Shown here: piece after piece, positions 1-12,010 of the stretch | Layout of the letters: each line of letters opens with the position of its first letter | How positions within the stretch are numbered: the stretch's first letter is position 1 | DNA from: Seriola aureovittata | Lineage: Eukaryota; Chordata; Actinopteri; Carangiformes; Carangidae | Direction of reading: 5' to 3' | DNA length: 64,000 bases | Assembly (NCBI RefSeq): GCF_021018895.1 | Contig: NC_079380.1 | Coordinates: 7,179,736 to 7,243,735 of the forward strand | The notes under the pieces: generated by a model | What the model was told of the DNA's origin: nothing | Database searches by the model: none | What the model saw: the letters and a program-made list of their open reading frames with translations, nothing else | Translations under genes and position numbers: made by a program

Positions 1-3000
1 GGATCTCAAAAGTCAAGTAAATTCTAAAGTGATGTTTGAAATGCTGCAGAATGTAAAATGCAATTAGGTGTGTTTCCATCCGCTCTACTGAGGTGTATAA
101 ATTGGCTTTCTGAATGCAGAAACTCAGAGTACACGTCAACAAGAGAAGTGTGAAGTCGTCAGAAACACATAAATGCAAGGCAAGATGTTTTTCTCCTTTG
201 GTGTCTACTGATGTGAGGCCACATTTCATAACACCCAGAGACGAAAACAAAGACACGCACTTAGCAATGATGTAACGCACTAGCTAATGGTTACAAACCC
301 ACTGCCATTCTAGATTTAATCTAATGAGTGAACGCGTCTATCTCACTATTTATTCCATAATTTGTCAAGCAGGGAATTCATTTTATCAGAAGGGTTTTCA
401 GTCCTATTCTGCTTCTCTCATTCACCACAGATACAGAACTCACATAAATACTCATACTGTGTGGGAGAGTCTCACAGACCACTGAGGAGATTTGGAGACA
501 GGTGCACACGGTGCTCCCTGTCTTATTGCTTTACTGTTGCTCTTTTCAGTGAGAGGAAGGGAGAGGAAAGGTAGCCGCGCTAATAAGTTCAGTTATATCC
601 AGTGGTTACACTCGGTACGACAAGGGTTACTCCTGTGTGTGCCCCGACGTCACTCTGCCTCCCAATTACCACATTTACACACATATACACACTCACACGC
701 ACATTCATTGATATTCAGTGAGAATTTTAAATGCTCTCCATTAAATTCATAAAAGATGGATTTTCTTTTAAAGCCAAAAGTGATCTCCTCACCTTTTATG
801 CACTGTTATCTATACATTAAAGAGCACATACATTATACAGCGAGGGTTGTAAATGAGCCATCTCACTCTGAAAGTGTCAAACCAGAGCTTTGATAATTAA
901 AAAAGAAAAAAAAGAAAAAACCCAGAAATACCAAGGAGACTAAGCACAGAAAAATACTGCTGGTCAGGTGACACTACAAGTAGGAAAAAAAAACAACTTT
1001 TAAAATAAAAACATTGTTAAATTTTGCCTGTGCCCACTGCTCACCGTGTTTTCTCCCACTTTTAGCTAATCATGCATAAATTAAAAGTGAAAGTATATTC
1101 CAGTTGTGTGGTGTATGGTACGTTAATGTGGTTTCAATGACACTACTATACGTTTTTCATGTTATATCTGTATGGAATTTCCATTTTAGGAAGTATATGG
1201 CATTAAATATGCTACAATTTTGATAGTTTCAATATTTACATATAATTTTCAGGTGACATTTTCAATATTCACTCCCAGAGGAACCCAGTTGAGATAGTGG
1301 TGGGTGTTGAGTGCCTGCAGTCGTACGTCTCTGTTTAGCTGCTGGCACCTAAATGCCAACCTCCATCCTTACAGGACTGAAGTGGAGAAGACTGCAATGT
1401 TGCAGCCACAAGCTGATGCCAGACGACTATGAATGTGTCATATCATCTGTATTAATCAGCCAGCAGTCTGATTTGAGATCAGTTCATTACCTGCACACAG
1501 GGGCTCTCAGAAAAGCCAGCATGGAGGAATCAAATCCAAACCCCCACGACACTATTAAGATAACACCCACGAAATACCTGCTGGTGTTAGTAAAGGTGGC
1601 GAAACCCTGTCTGTCATCCTCCAAATCCATGCCTTCCTAATTCATGTTAAGGTTATATGTGTTCCCCTCAATATTCTTTGCGGCGCACAGCCTTTTGGAG
1701 GGTCATCAGATGGTGTCTGCTGCTGTAGTCGCTTCTGAAAGCAGGAAATGCCAGGCAGATAAAACTGCTATACTACCACAAACACACATACACATACACA
1801 CAGTGACATTTCAGATTGCCACAGCAAATCTGGGACCGTAACCAACAGTTACGCTCCGAATCCAAGCCTTCTTAATTCATCCCCCTCTCTGTCACTATCT
1901 CTGAGAGCACTCCTGCCACTATCAAACTTTTAGCCCTAAAAGCCCACCGTCTCCTATTCTGCCGTTTGAAATTACTCATGTTAACTATTCCACACGTTTT
2001 TGTCTAAACGGCTCTGACAAATCACTCACATTGGGCTCCCTTTGGTGGAGACCCCTCCTGAGATTATCACTCTAATGAAGCCATTTAAGTCAGCCAGGCA
2101 CACCCCGGTCTCTGAACAGCCAGTCAAAAGCACCAGATAGACTTTCTGTGCTCCGGCAGATGCCAAGATGGTGGCAACGACAGGCAGTGACGGACAGAAG
2201 GGACAGATGCAGATAAACAGAAAAAGAAAGAGAGGAGAAAAAACCCAACAGTGGGCAGCCAGACAGCATTCATCTTAGGCCATGTGCAAAATATAAAGAC
2301 ACCATAAACACATAAAGATAGTATGAGTTTGTAATAAAGGAGTGGTACAATGAGAAAGAAGGGAGAAAGGCAGGAAGGCAAACAAGCACAAAAGGAGACG
2401 GTGATGGGACCTGCTTTTTTCTTACACTGATGTATCCGAACACAAACAAAAACAGGTTTTGTTCACAGAATAATAAGACCAATGAAAAAAAAGATCAAGA
2501 CAGAAAGAAAGCAAGGAATGTCCTGACAGATGGAAACTGAGAATGCAAGCAAACAAGGAAGACAGTTGTCAAAACAAAGTCCAGTGTCTGTAACTTTACA
2601 AAAGCAAGCTGGACTTGTCTTGAAGAACAGGACGAGCTATTTTCTTCAGTCATTCACAGAATACCGCTACGAAGTTGTGACTGTGACATGCAGGTGTGGT
2701 CATTTGATGCCATTACGATATCTACAGATAACAGTTTGAGAGACGTTATGGCATGATTTATGTGCAGAGACAAAAAGATAGAGGTAGTGAGGAGGACAGG
2801 GAAATGAGGCAATACACAAGTTTTGATATTTACAATAACACATTTTCAATGCTGTGAAAGTCAACATCTCACAGAAAACCTTTCAGGGAGGCACCTGCTG
2901 TAGAAAAATAGAACAAAACGTTAACATCCATTTAATCTCCTAAATTTGAGTTGAAGTAATTTGTGCTCATCTGTTTTCAGTGAACAAACAAACACTGAAG

Positions 3001-4048
3001 CAATTTGGCATTTAATAATAAATTAGGACAGATAGTAAAACAGCAGCATTTTAATGAATGTCTAAATCTGTACCAAGCATTACAGTTATAGTATAATAAG
3101 TGAACTCTATGGGTGGAAAGTAAGTATAGTGGAATTGTAATGAAATAGTAATAGAAAAAGAGGTGCGTTATTGGATATCTGAAAAGAGCAGTATCATGCA
3201 ACAAATATGTATTTTTATCTAGTCGTGCGTTTCACTGAAATTTTACAATGAAAGCAAGAGTTTGGCTGAACTCCATTTAAACTTGATCTGCATAAAAGCA
3301 AATAATCAGACAAGGCACACTGAGCAAACTAATTTGCATCCAAGTACACCAATGGATAAGCAGTGATGGTCCACCTAGTGTCCTTGAATGACCACAATTT
3401 ACTGCTCGACTGACGGCAAACAGCGGCAGTCTGCAGTGTCATGAGAAAAGCAAGAAAACACAAAGGCTGAGTGCAACAAAACAAGAACGGGAGGGAAAAC
3501 AAAGGAAGGAGGCAGCGCGGGAAAGAGAGCAAACAAGGAGGAAAGGAAGAAAATGAAGATACAGTGGGAAGAAAGGCAAGACTTAGTCGAGAGTCAAGAC
3601 GTGTGTGGCCCATCAAAAAGGAACCCTACCAGAGGAAAAATATAAATAAAACACAATCATTAACCAGCTCCACCACACTTAACAAGGAGCTCAGAGAAAT
3701 GAGGGAGGAGGCATAAGAGGAGGGAGCCGCAGGGTTGCCGCAGCAACTGAAATTAGAACCTGGGATAATAAGAGAAATGAAAATGTGTGTGTGGGACGAC
3801 CCAGGTGAGACAGACAGAGAGAGAAAGGTTCACAGAGAGGATAACACTCATGTTAGCACCACTTATACAACGCTGTGATAAATAAAACGCCTCGATGTGT
3901 TTTCTTTCAAAATCTTACAAAGGCATAGCTCATTGAGGAAACTATAAAGGTGCTCTCCTGTGGTGTGACATCATCCAAATAAGAAAAAAACACACACTTC
4001 AATCATACAGTGTTCAAAATTATACAACTTCCACTTCCAGTTATTAAT
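1..4048. other. No gene recognised; AT-rich non-coding DNA
   Basis: Only short open frames (under 100 codons) without domain-like sequence are present. A purine-rich strand (2160-2520 and 3460-3600) gives Ser/Phe/Leu-rich artefactual frames on the minus strand. No promoter or splice pattern stands out. Confidence 0.7.
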
Positions 4049-4223
4049 CAAGTCAATTTTATTTGTATAGCCTCTAATCACAGTGAGTCTCAGAGGGTTT
4101 CTGGACACCCACGCAACAAAAATAAATTAAAATGATGCCTTCCAACCTCAGAACCTCTGAAAATCAGCGAAAACTCCCATAAAAACTTCATTACAAAAAA
4201 AACAGAAGAAACCTTTGACAGAG
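4049..4223 (+). repeat. Teleost interspersed repeat (TCAATTTTATTTGTATAG type)
   Basis: CAAGTCAATTTTATTTGTAT, CTCAGAGGGTTTCTGGACA, GAAAACTCCCATAAAA and AGAAGAAACCTTTGACAGAG occur in the order seen in a very common fish repeat that often carries GGAAAAACTCCC and GAAGAAACCTTGGG blocks. The class is not resolved from this fragment. Confidence 0.55.
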
Positions 4224-7200
4224 CTACTTATCAGTCAACAACAGACATGATATACAGATAATGATTTTTACAACACTATTATAAATTTGAAGGGACCCAT
4301 TTCACCACAGCTGACAGACACAAATTTAGCTGTGAGCAGTTATCAAGCACCTTTGGTGTCTGCTTGGAGGTTGCCAAGAGACAGATAATGCCAACTGGAG
4401 GCTGGCAGTTTATAAGGTCTGAGTGTTAAGACCTAAAATGTCAATATTGGTCCCAAGGGAGGGAATAATTAAGGCATAAAGATCTAAAAGGCTTGTCACA
4501 TATGGCTGGCCAGCTGTCACATCTGTCTGTTTATATTCATGCCAGTAACAACCAGGCCTATACTAAAGCAGCAGCAGAGTATGTAATGGCTGAGCATTAA
4601 ATGTCAGCTGACTGAGCTACAACTAAAGGCTCGCACAAGGATGCGCACGGAATGAGGAGAAGCTTGGCATTTCAAACAATACACCAGCTCCACTTCTCAT
4701 TTTAGATGCTCACTCCCGAGTGGGTTGTCTCAAAAAGATCTATTCCCTGTGGTTCTACTTCACATATTCCCGGTGCTCGGTGTTATTGGAGGAAGCACGG
4801 CGGAACTAAGAGAAGGGAACAGTATTTAAGTGTAAACTATTTAACTCTGCAGAATTCCTGCAGGATGTCAGACTGCCATGTTACACAATTTATGGCAGCA
4901 GGGTCTTGCGGTGCCAATCCCTCACACTGGTGGACCTACAGTAAAGGTGTAAACATCTTCTCTGCTTAATGTGTCATTGAGCACGACACTGAGCCATTTG
5001 CCATATTTCCAGGGGAACCGTCCTGTGAGATTTTCCTCTCCACAAGATGACAGCAGTGATTTGTTCTAATTACTAAAGCTACCTACACAAGTTCACGCTT
5101 GTAGCAAACAACCTTTTGCAGTCATGTGAATAATGTCTGACCTCTCTCAGCAGCAAAGCATGTGTGACTTCCACACTGCACCCTGTCTCCTGCTTGCTTT
5201 CTTTTGAACATGACCACAGTCTTTTCCTAATCCAGACCTTAACCATAGAGTTTGTAAATCATAAACCCTCATACAACTTGTTTTTGGGACAGTCATACAA
5301 GACACTTTGGAAAGCACTGACAAACAACCTATATTCTCCGTTAGGTAAAAGGACTTGCTGGTCGTGCTTTGGCCAAAGGAAGAGAACATTTCTCTGCAGG
5401 GATAACGAAGGTATCACATTTATGGACTTTCAAAACCTTACTCAGCTTGTTTTTGTCCAAATCAGGGGACAAGTTGTTTCTTTGTTGCTTTTATGCATTG
5501 GTAGCTTTTATGATATAACCATGGACAACTTTCAATTTAGCTATAATTTATCAACAAAAGCCAAGTGGGAGGAAAATTAGACCAAACAAATCCAATTGCA
5601 GTCCATGTCACTTCAGCTGAGCGTTGTGGACTTGCAGTCTTGGTTCTTTGTTTGTGCTGAGCTTTGGAGTTTATAAATGTGCCATGTACTGAAAAGGCAT
5701 TTCACTGCATCTTGAGTGCAAGTTTGCCCTTGGTTCATTTTGTTATGCTTGGCTTTTCAAGCACGAGTAAGTACCAGCTATCAGATGACAACATCCATCT
5801 CCTTACAGCCATAAAACTATTGCAGGGTCACTTCGTGTAAATGAAGGTCTAACTCCTAGAAAGTGCTTTGCAGTTCACTTGAGGTCAACATTTTCAGGCA
5901 TATCAGTTATTTGATGCCACCTGAGTATAAAAGTCACTACTCTCAACTGTCTTAATGAAAAAACACAAAGTTCAAGGGTTTAAACAAACATCTTCATAAC
6001 TGACTGGAGAAAACGCACCCGGCTTTAGACTACAACTGGAGCGGATCTCGTGACGTGGGCTGGGGTGGGCGAATACTGTGCATTGGGATTCACAGAGTGT
6101 GTGCTAACATAAGAGGCCAAAGTAAAAGAAAAACAATAAAATATATGCTTCAGGGGGGAATTATGAGGGCCTGTGTGTTTCATGCCTCACCCCAAAAACT
6201 TCCCTGTGTTAATGAGACGGCCATTAAGCAAGAACATAAAGGGATCCCTGCTGTGTCCTGGTGCTGGTAAGTGTGAGGACGGTGTGTTGGGATGTGGGAG
6301 CGTGTGGCAGGCAGCTGGCAGCGTTGACTGACAGTTCAGGTGAGCGGCGTGGTCTGCTCAGGCGCGCAGATCCCGCTCCTCTGACTGATCTGAAGTGGCT
6401 TCAATTAACTGGAGCAGCCAAGTGTGAGGGAGGGGACTGAGGGAGGGGACTGAGGGAGGGGGGGGGGGGGGGGGGGGGGGGGCAGGCCCCAGACAAGCCT
6501 CCTGACAGATTTTGGAGGGGGAAAGATGAGTGGGGCCCTCTGACAGGTCCTCTAATGCCTGACCAACCTCAACCTTTCTCCATCTCCTCGTAGCTAATTA
6601 CTAAGTATCCATACGGAGACACTTGTCACTGTGATCACAGCAAATTGGCTATAACTGCAGGGTCAAAGAGGACTGTCTTTCACTCACGTATACAGGCATA
6701 CACACAGGATACACACACATCTCGACTTGCACAAAAACAAAACTCACACGAGTTTTCATCATTTTCAATACTGAAACTATTTTGAGTTTCCCAGGAGAAC
6801 AGAAATTAAGTCGCAACCAGAAAATCCAATATCACACACACTGCCTCACACACATCTGCAAAACCATATTCATGTTGATGCTGCATGATGCTCTGTCTGC
6901 ATGATAATATAGAAAGGGAGGTGATTAAAATATTCCAGCATTTCTCAACAAATCCTACACACAGATTTAATTTTCATGGCTATATACAGCAACACTGACG
7001 TTGGAAGACCCTGCCAAAGTGAAATGTTAGTTTCACTTTGAATATATGAAGGTAAATCACAATCCAAACGTGGGAATGCGGAGAATAGATTTGAAACGTG
7101 TCCTGAAATTTCTCATTTGCACAAATGGTGTGCTTTAAGTTTAAACCAAACAAACAGCAAACAAAACCCGTACACACCAGCAGGTTATTATGTCACATCA

Positions 7201-8387
7201 ATAATGCATCTATCATGTATTATTTTCTCGTCTCAGCACACACAATAATGCGTGTCTTATGGCCTCTAACTGAATAGAGTGTGCTGTTTTACACTCTATT
7301 TGTTCTTGCTTTATGGCCGTCTTGCTGTTTTGCTAGTTTCACATTACCTAATTAACACAGGGAAGTTTTTGAGGTGAGGCATGAAACACACAGGCCCTCA
7401 TAATTCCCCCTGAAGCATATATTTTATTGTTTTTCTTTACTTTGGCCTCTCATGTTAGCGCATACTCTGTGCCTCAGTCCTCATTTCTAAAAACCTGATC
7501 TCCTTCCACTTTTCTCAATTTTTCGTTATTCATTATAACTATGTGCAATTTCAACCTTTAAATGACGACTGAATACTACCTAGAACTTACTTACTCAACT
7601 GCAATTTATATGATCAAGTGTCGGCTGCATCCTCTCTTCTCTTGCTACTTGGTATTCCTCCACTGGTAGCCTTTAGGTCTTCGGTCACGTTAATTCTTTT
7701 CGAAGGTTTGTGCTTTCAAACCATCTACCTTATTTCTTAACCGTCCAGTTCTTCTTATCCACTGCTTGGCTCCATGCTAGCCATCTGAGAATATCATAGG
7801 TATTGGTTTACTCAAAAAGCAAAACAACATGTAGCTTGAGCTTGAAATCAAAAGACTAAAATTATAACTTGCTGACTCATTTTTTTCAGCATCGTGTCTT
7901 CCAGAGCAAAAACTGTCTAGAAAACTTATCATGGTAGACTATCAAATACAATGAATTCCATTAAAGTTTCAAAAGAATACAAAATTTCAACAAATTTACT
8001 GTAGACCTATAATGGTATTGTCTTTGTATGTGGCCTAATCAGTGCAGAGCACATGGCACCAGGAAGACGGCAATATTTATAAGTAGTTAAAAGTTTGTTT
8101 AAGACATAGAACACTTACTTTATTCAACAGGTCTTTGTGGCCTTGAGTTGTGATAATATGGTTTCAAACATTTTCAAGAAAACTAAAAATTCATATATTT
8201 AAATTATTGTTGGTAAAATTAAACACACATCATGAGTTAAAACTGCTTCTAACAACCCCCGTTTTCACCCCCCAACCCCCCCACCCCACCCCCACTCCTC
8301 CACAGTATGCTTGCCATTTCCCAATATTAGTACAGACCAATGCCCCCCTCTCCCTACCCCAAGATCCTCACCCTATTTGGTACTCAC
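4224..8387. other. No gene recognised
   Basis: The 138-codon frame at 5164-5580 has no signal peptide, repeat or family motif and looks like chance. The stretch 6290-6660 is more complex in composition (around the G tract) and could be a conserved non-coding element. C-rich low complexity lies at 8260-8310. Confidence 0.65.
6425..6482 (+). repeat. 13-bp tandem unit running into a 25-base G tract
   Basis: GAGGGAGGGGACT is repeated and the third unit merges into an uninterrupted run of 25 G (6458-6482). Such a G-rich strand can form quadruplexes, and its exact length is prone to sequencing error. Confidence 0.9.
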
Positions 8388-8523
8388 CTAGATCAAAGTC
8401 CCTCGCACATCTGTTCCGCTTGCTGCTGCCATGACTAGCCAGCTGGACTCTGTCCGTCAGGTCCCTCTGTCTGTAGGTGTGTCAGTGCTGCGTGTCTATC
8501 CCGAGCCTGAGCTCCTTGGCAAG
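8388..8523 (-). other. Candidate non-coding exon (minus strand)
   Basis: A 136-base stretch is bounded on the minus strand by a pyrimidine-rich acceptor (TTTCCGCTGTTTGCGTTTGCAG-like, ending at 8524) and a perfect donor (CTAG then GTGAGTA at 8387-8381). All three frames contain a stop, so it cannot be an internal coding exon; a 5' UTR or lncRNA exon is possible. No transcript evidence can be had from sequence alone. Confidence 0.2.
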
Positions 8524-8861
8524 CTGCAAACGCAAACAGCGGAAAGAATCAACAAGACTGTAGTTGTGAGAGCGAGCGTGGGTGTGAGCCAGTGCCTTAT
8601 CATATTCTTGCAAGAGACTCCTTGTCAAGTTGACTGTTTGTGTGTGCATCTGTTAGGTAGGAGACTTGAATGCAGAATATTTTTTTGAGATTTGAGAGTG
8701 TGTGTGAGCTTGCGTGTGTCTGCGTGACAAGATATTACAAAGACACATGTTTTACAAAGACTGTAGTGAGGTTTACACAGCGAGGCGGAACAAAGTGGGA
8801 CAGCGGCCCTCCTTACGTAATTACACCCAGCATTAAAACACTAATCCAAATACAAACTGTA

Positions 8862-10265
8862 CAGTTGCAAGAAAAGTATGTGAACCCTGTGGAATTAAAT
8901 GATTTTTTCCATTAACTGGTGATAAAATGTGATCTGATCTTTATCTACGTCACAAGTAAAGACTAACACAATAAGCTAATAACACACAATTATAATTTCT
9001 TGTGTCTTTATTGAATACAGGCGTTAAACATTCACAGTTCTGGTGGAAAAAGTAAGTGAACCATTGAGTTTGAGGAATTGTAGACCATTCTTCCTACAGA
9101 GTTGCTTCAGCTCAGACATATTCTCAGGATGTCTGGTGCGAGCAGCTCTCTTCTGGTCATTCCACAGCATCTCTACTGGATTATGGTCTGGGCTCTGACT
9201 GGGCTGCTCCAACAGGTGGATTTTCTATGCTTGAAGTCATTCTGTTGAAGATTTACTTTGATGTTTAGGGTCATTGTCCTGCCTCAGCAGGTGGACAGCC
9301 ACCCTGACATTATCCTGTAAGATACGTTGATAAACTTGGGAATTCATTTTGCCCTCGATGATGTTGAGCTGTCCAGGTCCAAAGGCAGCAAAGCTCCAAA
9401 TCATGATGCTCCTCCACCGTAAATCTCCTTTGGGATGATGTCTTCATGCCGGTATGGAGTGCCCTTTTTACACCACACATACTGCTGCATGCACAAACAA
9501 TTCAACCTTAGTTTCATCAGTCCACAAAACATTTTCCCAGTAGTGTTGTGGAGTGTCAAGCTGCTCTTTGGCAAACAGCGGGTGCAGTGATGTTTTTATT
9601 TGATGTTTTACTGGGCTCCTCGCAACCATGCAACAACGCAACCACGCAATCAAGATTTGTGTACGATAGACAGAGATGTTAAGCAGCTGCAATGATTCCT
9701 TTAAGGCTTTAGCTGTTACTCTGAGGTTCATTTTTACCTCACTAAACATCTGTATCGTGCCTTTGCAGTTACCTTAACTGGACGCCCTCTTCTGCGGAGA
9801 GTAGCCACAGAACTAAATCATTCCATTTATAGTTTGTCTGACTGTGGACTGATGAGTATCTCAACTCTGTGAGTAACTTTGTAATTAACCATTCTTGATC
9901 ATAAGTGATCTGAGATTTATTGTGAGGCCTGGTTCACACCAGCAGACACTACTTGTGAATAAGAGGAAACTCAAAATGTTTGAATGTTTTTGATTAAGTC
10001 AAAGTATCTCTCACCCACACTCCAATCTGGTTTCATTGGTTGGACTCCAAGTTTTCTATCTCCTGACTCCATTGAGCTTTTGTTGATGTCATTAGCTGAG
10101 GGGTTCATTTACTTTTTCAAGCCTACCCTGTGAATGTTTGAACGGTTCATTTAATATGGACAAGAACAATGTTATTAGTTAAAACAGCTTTGTCTGTACA
10201 GTTTGTTCATAACTGTAACTCATCTGATGATATTTTAAGGCAAATTTATACACACATTCAAGGTT
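8862..10265 (-). mobile_element. Decayed Tc1-like DNA transposon
   Basis: The left end is a TA dinucleotide (8860-8861) followed by CAGTTGCAAGAAAAGTATGT, the terminal inverted repeat of a widespread fish Tc1-like family. The transposase remnant reads on the minus strand in separate open segments. One (9468-9749) contains the family motif WENVLWTDETKVELF around the second catalytic aspartate. Another (9024-9212) contains SPDHNPVEMLWNDQKRA, the C-terminal region with the SPDLNPIE-type motif. The segments lie in different frames and the N-terminal DNA-binding region is broken, so no intact transposase exists. The phrase at 10096-10132 (GGGGTTCATTTACTTTTTCA) belongs to the family's N-terminal flank. 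The right inverted repeat is badly eroded, so the right boundary is only good to about 30 bases. The element is a fossil, not an active gene. Confidence 0.9.
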
Positions 10266-11673
10266 TATTGCGTTCTTAATACTTCTTGAGTATACTCTGA
10301 CCCATAAATATAGATAAAAATCTTTGTGGATATAATTTTGATGTATGTATTGCATGTTAATGGGATATATAAAGGGCCCACAGAGACCCCAATAACAGTA
10401 CAACCATCTGACAGAATAGACCCACGGTGGCACTCAACTCCGGCATAGAGGTTTGCTCTGGCTGTCTCATTAAAATCCTCCAACTCTAATTCCCTTTCAA
10501 ATACCACCTCTATCTAAATAAACATGACCGAATACACTTACTCATACTCCACAGGCCTGCCAACCACAGGCGAGCAGAGAGATTTCAAAGAGCCGGCTGG
10601 TTGTGTTTGGCCAAGTGTTATTCTAGAAAGGTTTGTGGATGGTAACAAAATGTCTAAAGCTAAACAGCCACACTGATGCTCTCTGGGCTCATACCACAGC
10701 CAATCCATAAAGATGCCTGACATTTAAGACATTTAAACAGAAAAAAAAGATGATTGATTCCAGTCAATTTTCTTTTATACCCAGCTCATAAAGTACAAAG
10801 CTTTATTAGTTTTAAAACAGCCACGAATGACCTGAAACTATGGCGATAGCTACAGAAATGTGAGTCCCAAGTTTCCTCAGAAGTGAAATAAATTTTGACT
10901 CTTAACACTAAAGGCTGACTTACATTTGGCCCAGATATACTGTGCAAAGAATAGGCCATGTTTTACGCTGCGGTTCTTTGTATTCACGACCAGTATGCAA
11001 ACTGCCTGTGGGCTTTTACCTCAGAGAGAGAAGAGATGATCTACATGAATGAATGAAATATCTTAAGACCCGCATGTTTACACATACATACCAAGGAAAT
11101 GTCAATCAGATGCAAAATGCAGCAGTTGAGCCCTGAAAGAAATGTCAAAAAGCTAGCCTGACTCTGATGTGTGTATGGGCCCAGCACCGTTTGATCAATA
11201 GCTCACCTGAAATGAATATGTGATCATGCGCTCTGTCTCAAAGCGGACATGCACTCCAAACCTGACAAGAAAACAGACGCAACCCAGACAGGCCTCATTT
11301 CAACAATCTATTAAATACCAACCTAGTTTGACGAGTGTGGCCTGACCATCCCACCTAACAACTCCTCAGTAAGTCAAATTAACATTTTTGTTGCTTTCCG
11401 TTTGTGCAATTTAAAAGGCAAAGTTGAGACTAGGTAACTTCAGTGATCCCTGTTTCTCTTGGTCTTAACATCACTTCTAGTTTTCATCATTACAGATTAC
11501 AGAACGCAGACTGTAGCTCATTACACCATGGTTACAGAGGATATTGTTTTTTTTTCAGAAGACTTCACAGCTTTGGCAGAGAAACCTCATCACTGCTCGA
11601 CATTAATAGCTGTCAAGCAAGCTTAAGTTTATAGCTCCTGCAATAAGAAAAGTCAGTGTCAGTGGTGAAGCTA

Positions 11674-12010
11674 GTGCTGAAACAACTATAGTATTAATTA
11701 TTTTTATTAATCTCAATTGTTTCAATAATTATTTGCTTCATGTGTTTATAAAGCAGGAGCTCAAATTGGGTCCGACTTCTCAAAAGTGAGTATTTACTGC
11801 TTGTTTCTCTTTTATATTATTGTCAACTGATTACCTCTGGTTTTGAAATGAACAAAACAAAAAAGCTTTTTGAAGACGTCACCTTCAAAAAGACTGATTA
11901 CTTGCAGTAGTAATTTCTCACTTTTATCTTTCTTTTACATTTTATACACTAAATGGTTAATTTACCTATCCAAAAAGTATAATTAATGAAAATAATCATT
12001 ACCTGCAGCC
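11674..12010. mobile_element. hAT-like MITE of the GCTGCAAC-ended family
   Basis: The left arm GTGCTGAAACAACTATAGTA and ATTAATTATTTTTATTAAT is mirrored by ATTAATGAAAATAATCATTA and CCTGCAGCC at the right. The interior is AT-rich and non-coding. Divergence between the arms suggests an old copy. Confidence 0.55.

Noticed and set aside
5164..5580. 138-codon plus-strand frame
   Set aside because: No signal peptide, no domain motif, ordinary AT-rich composition and no supporting promoter or splice pattern.
9024..9749. Possible functional transposase
   Set aside because: The Tc1-like motifs fall in separate frames, the N-terminal part is broken and one terminal repeat is eroded.
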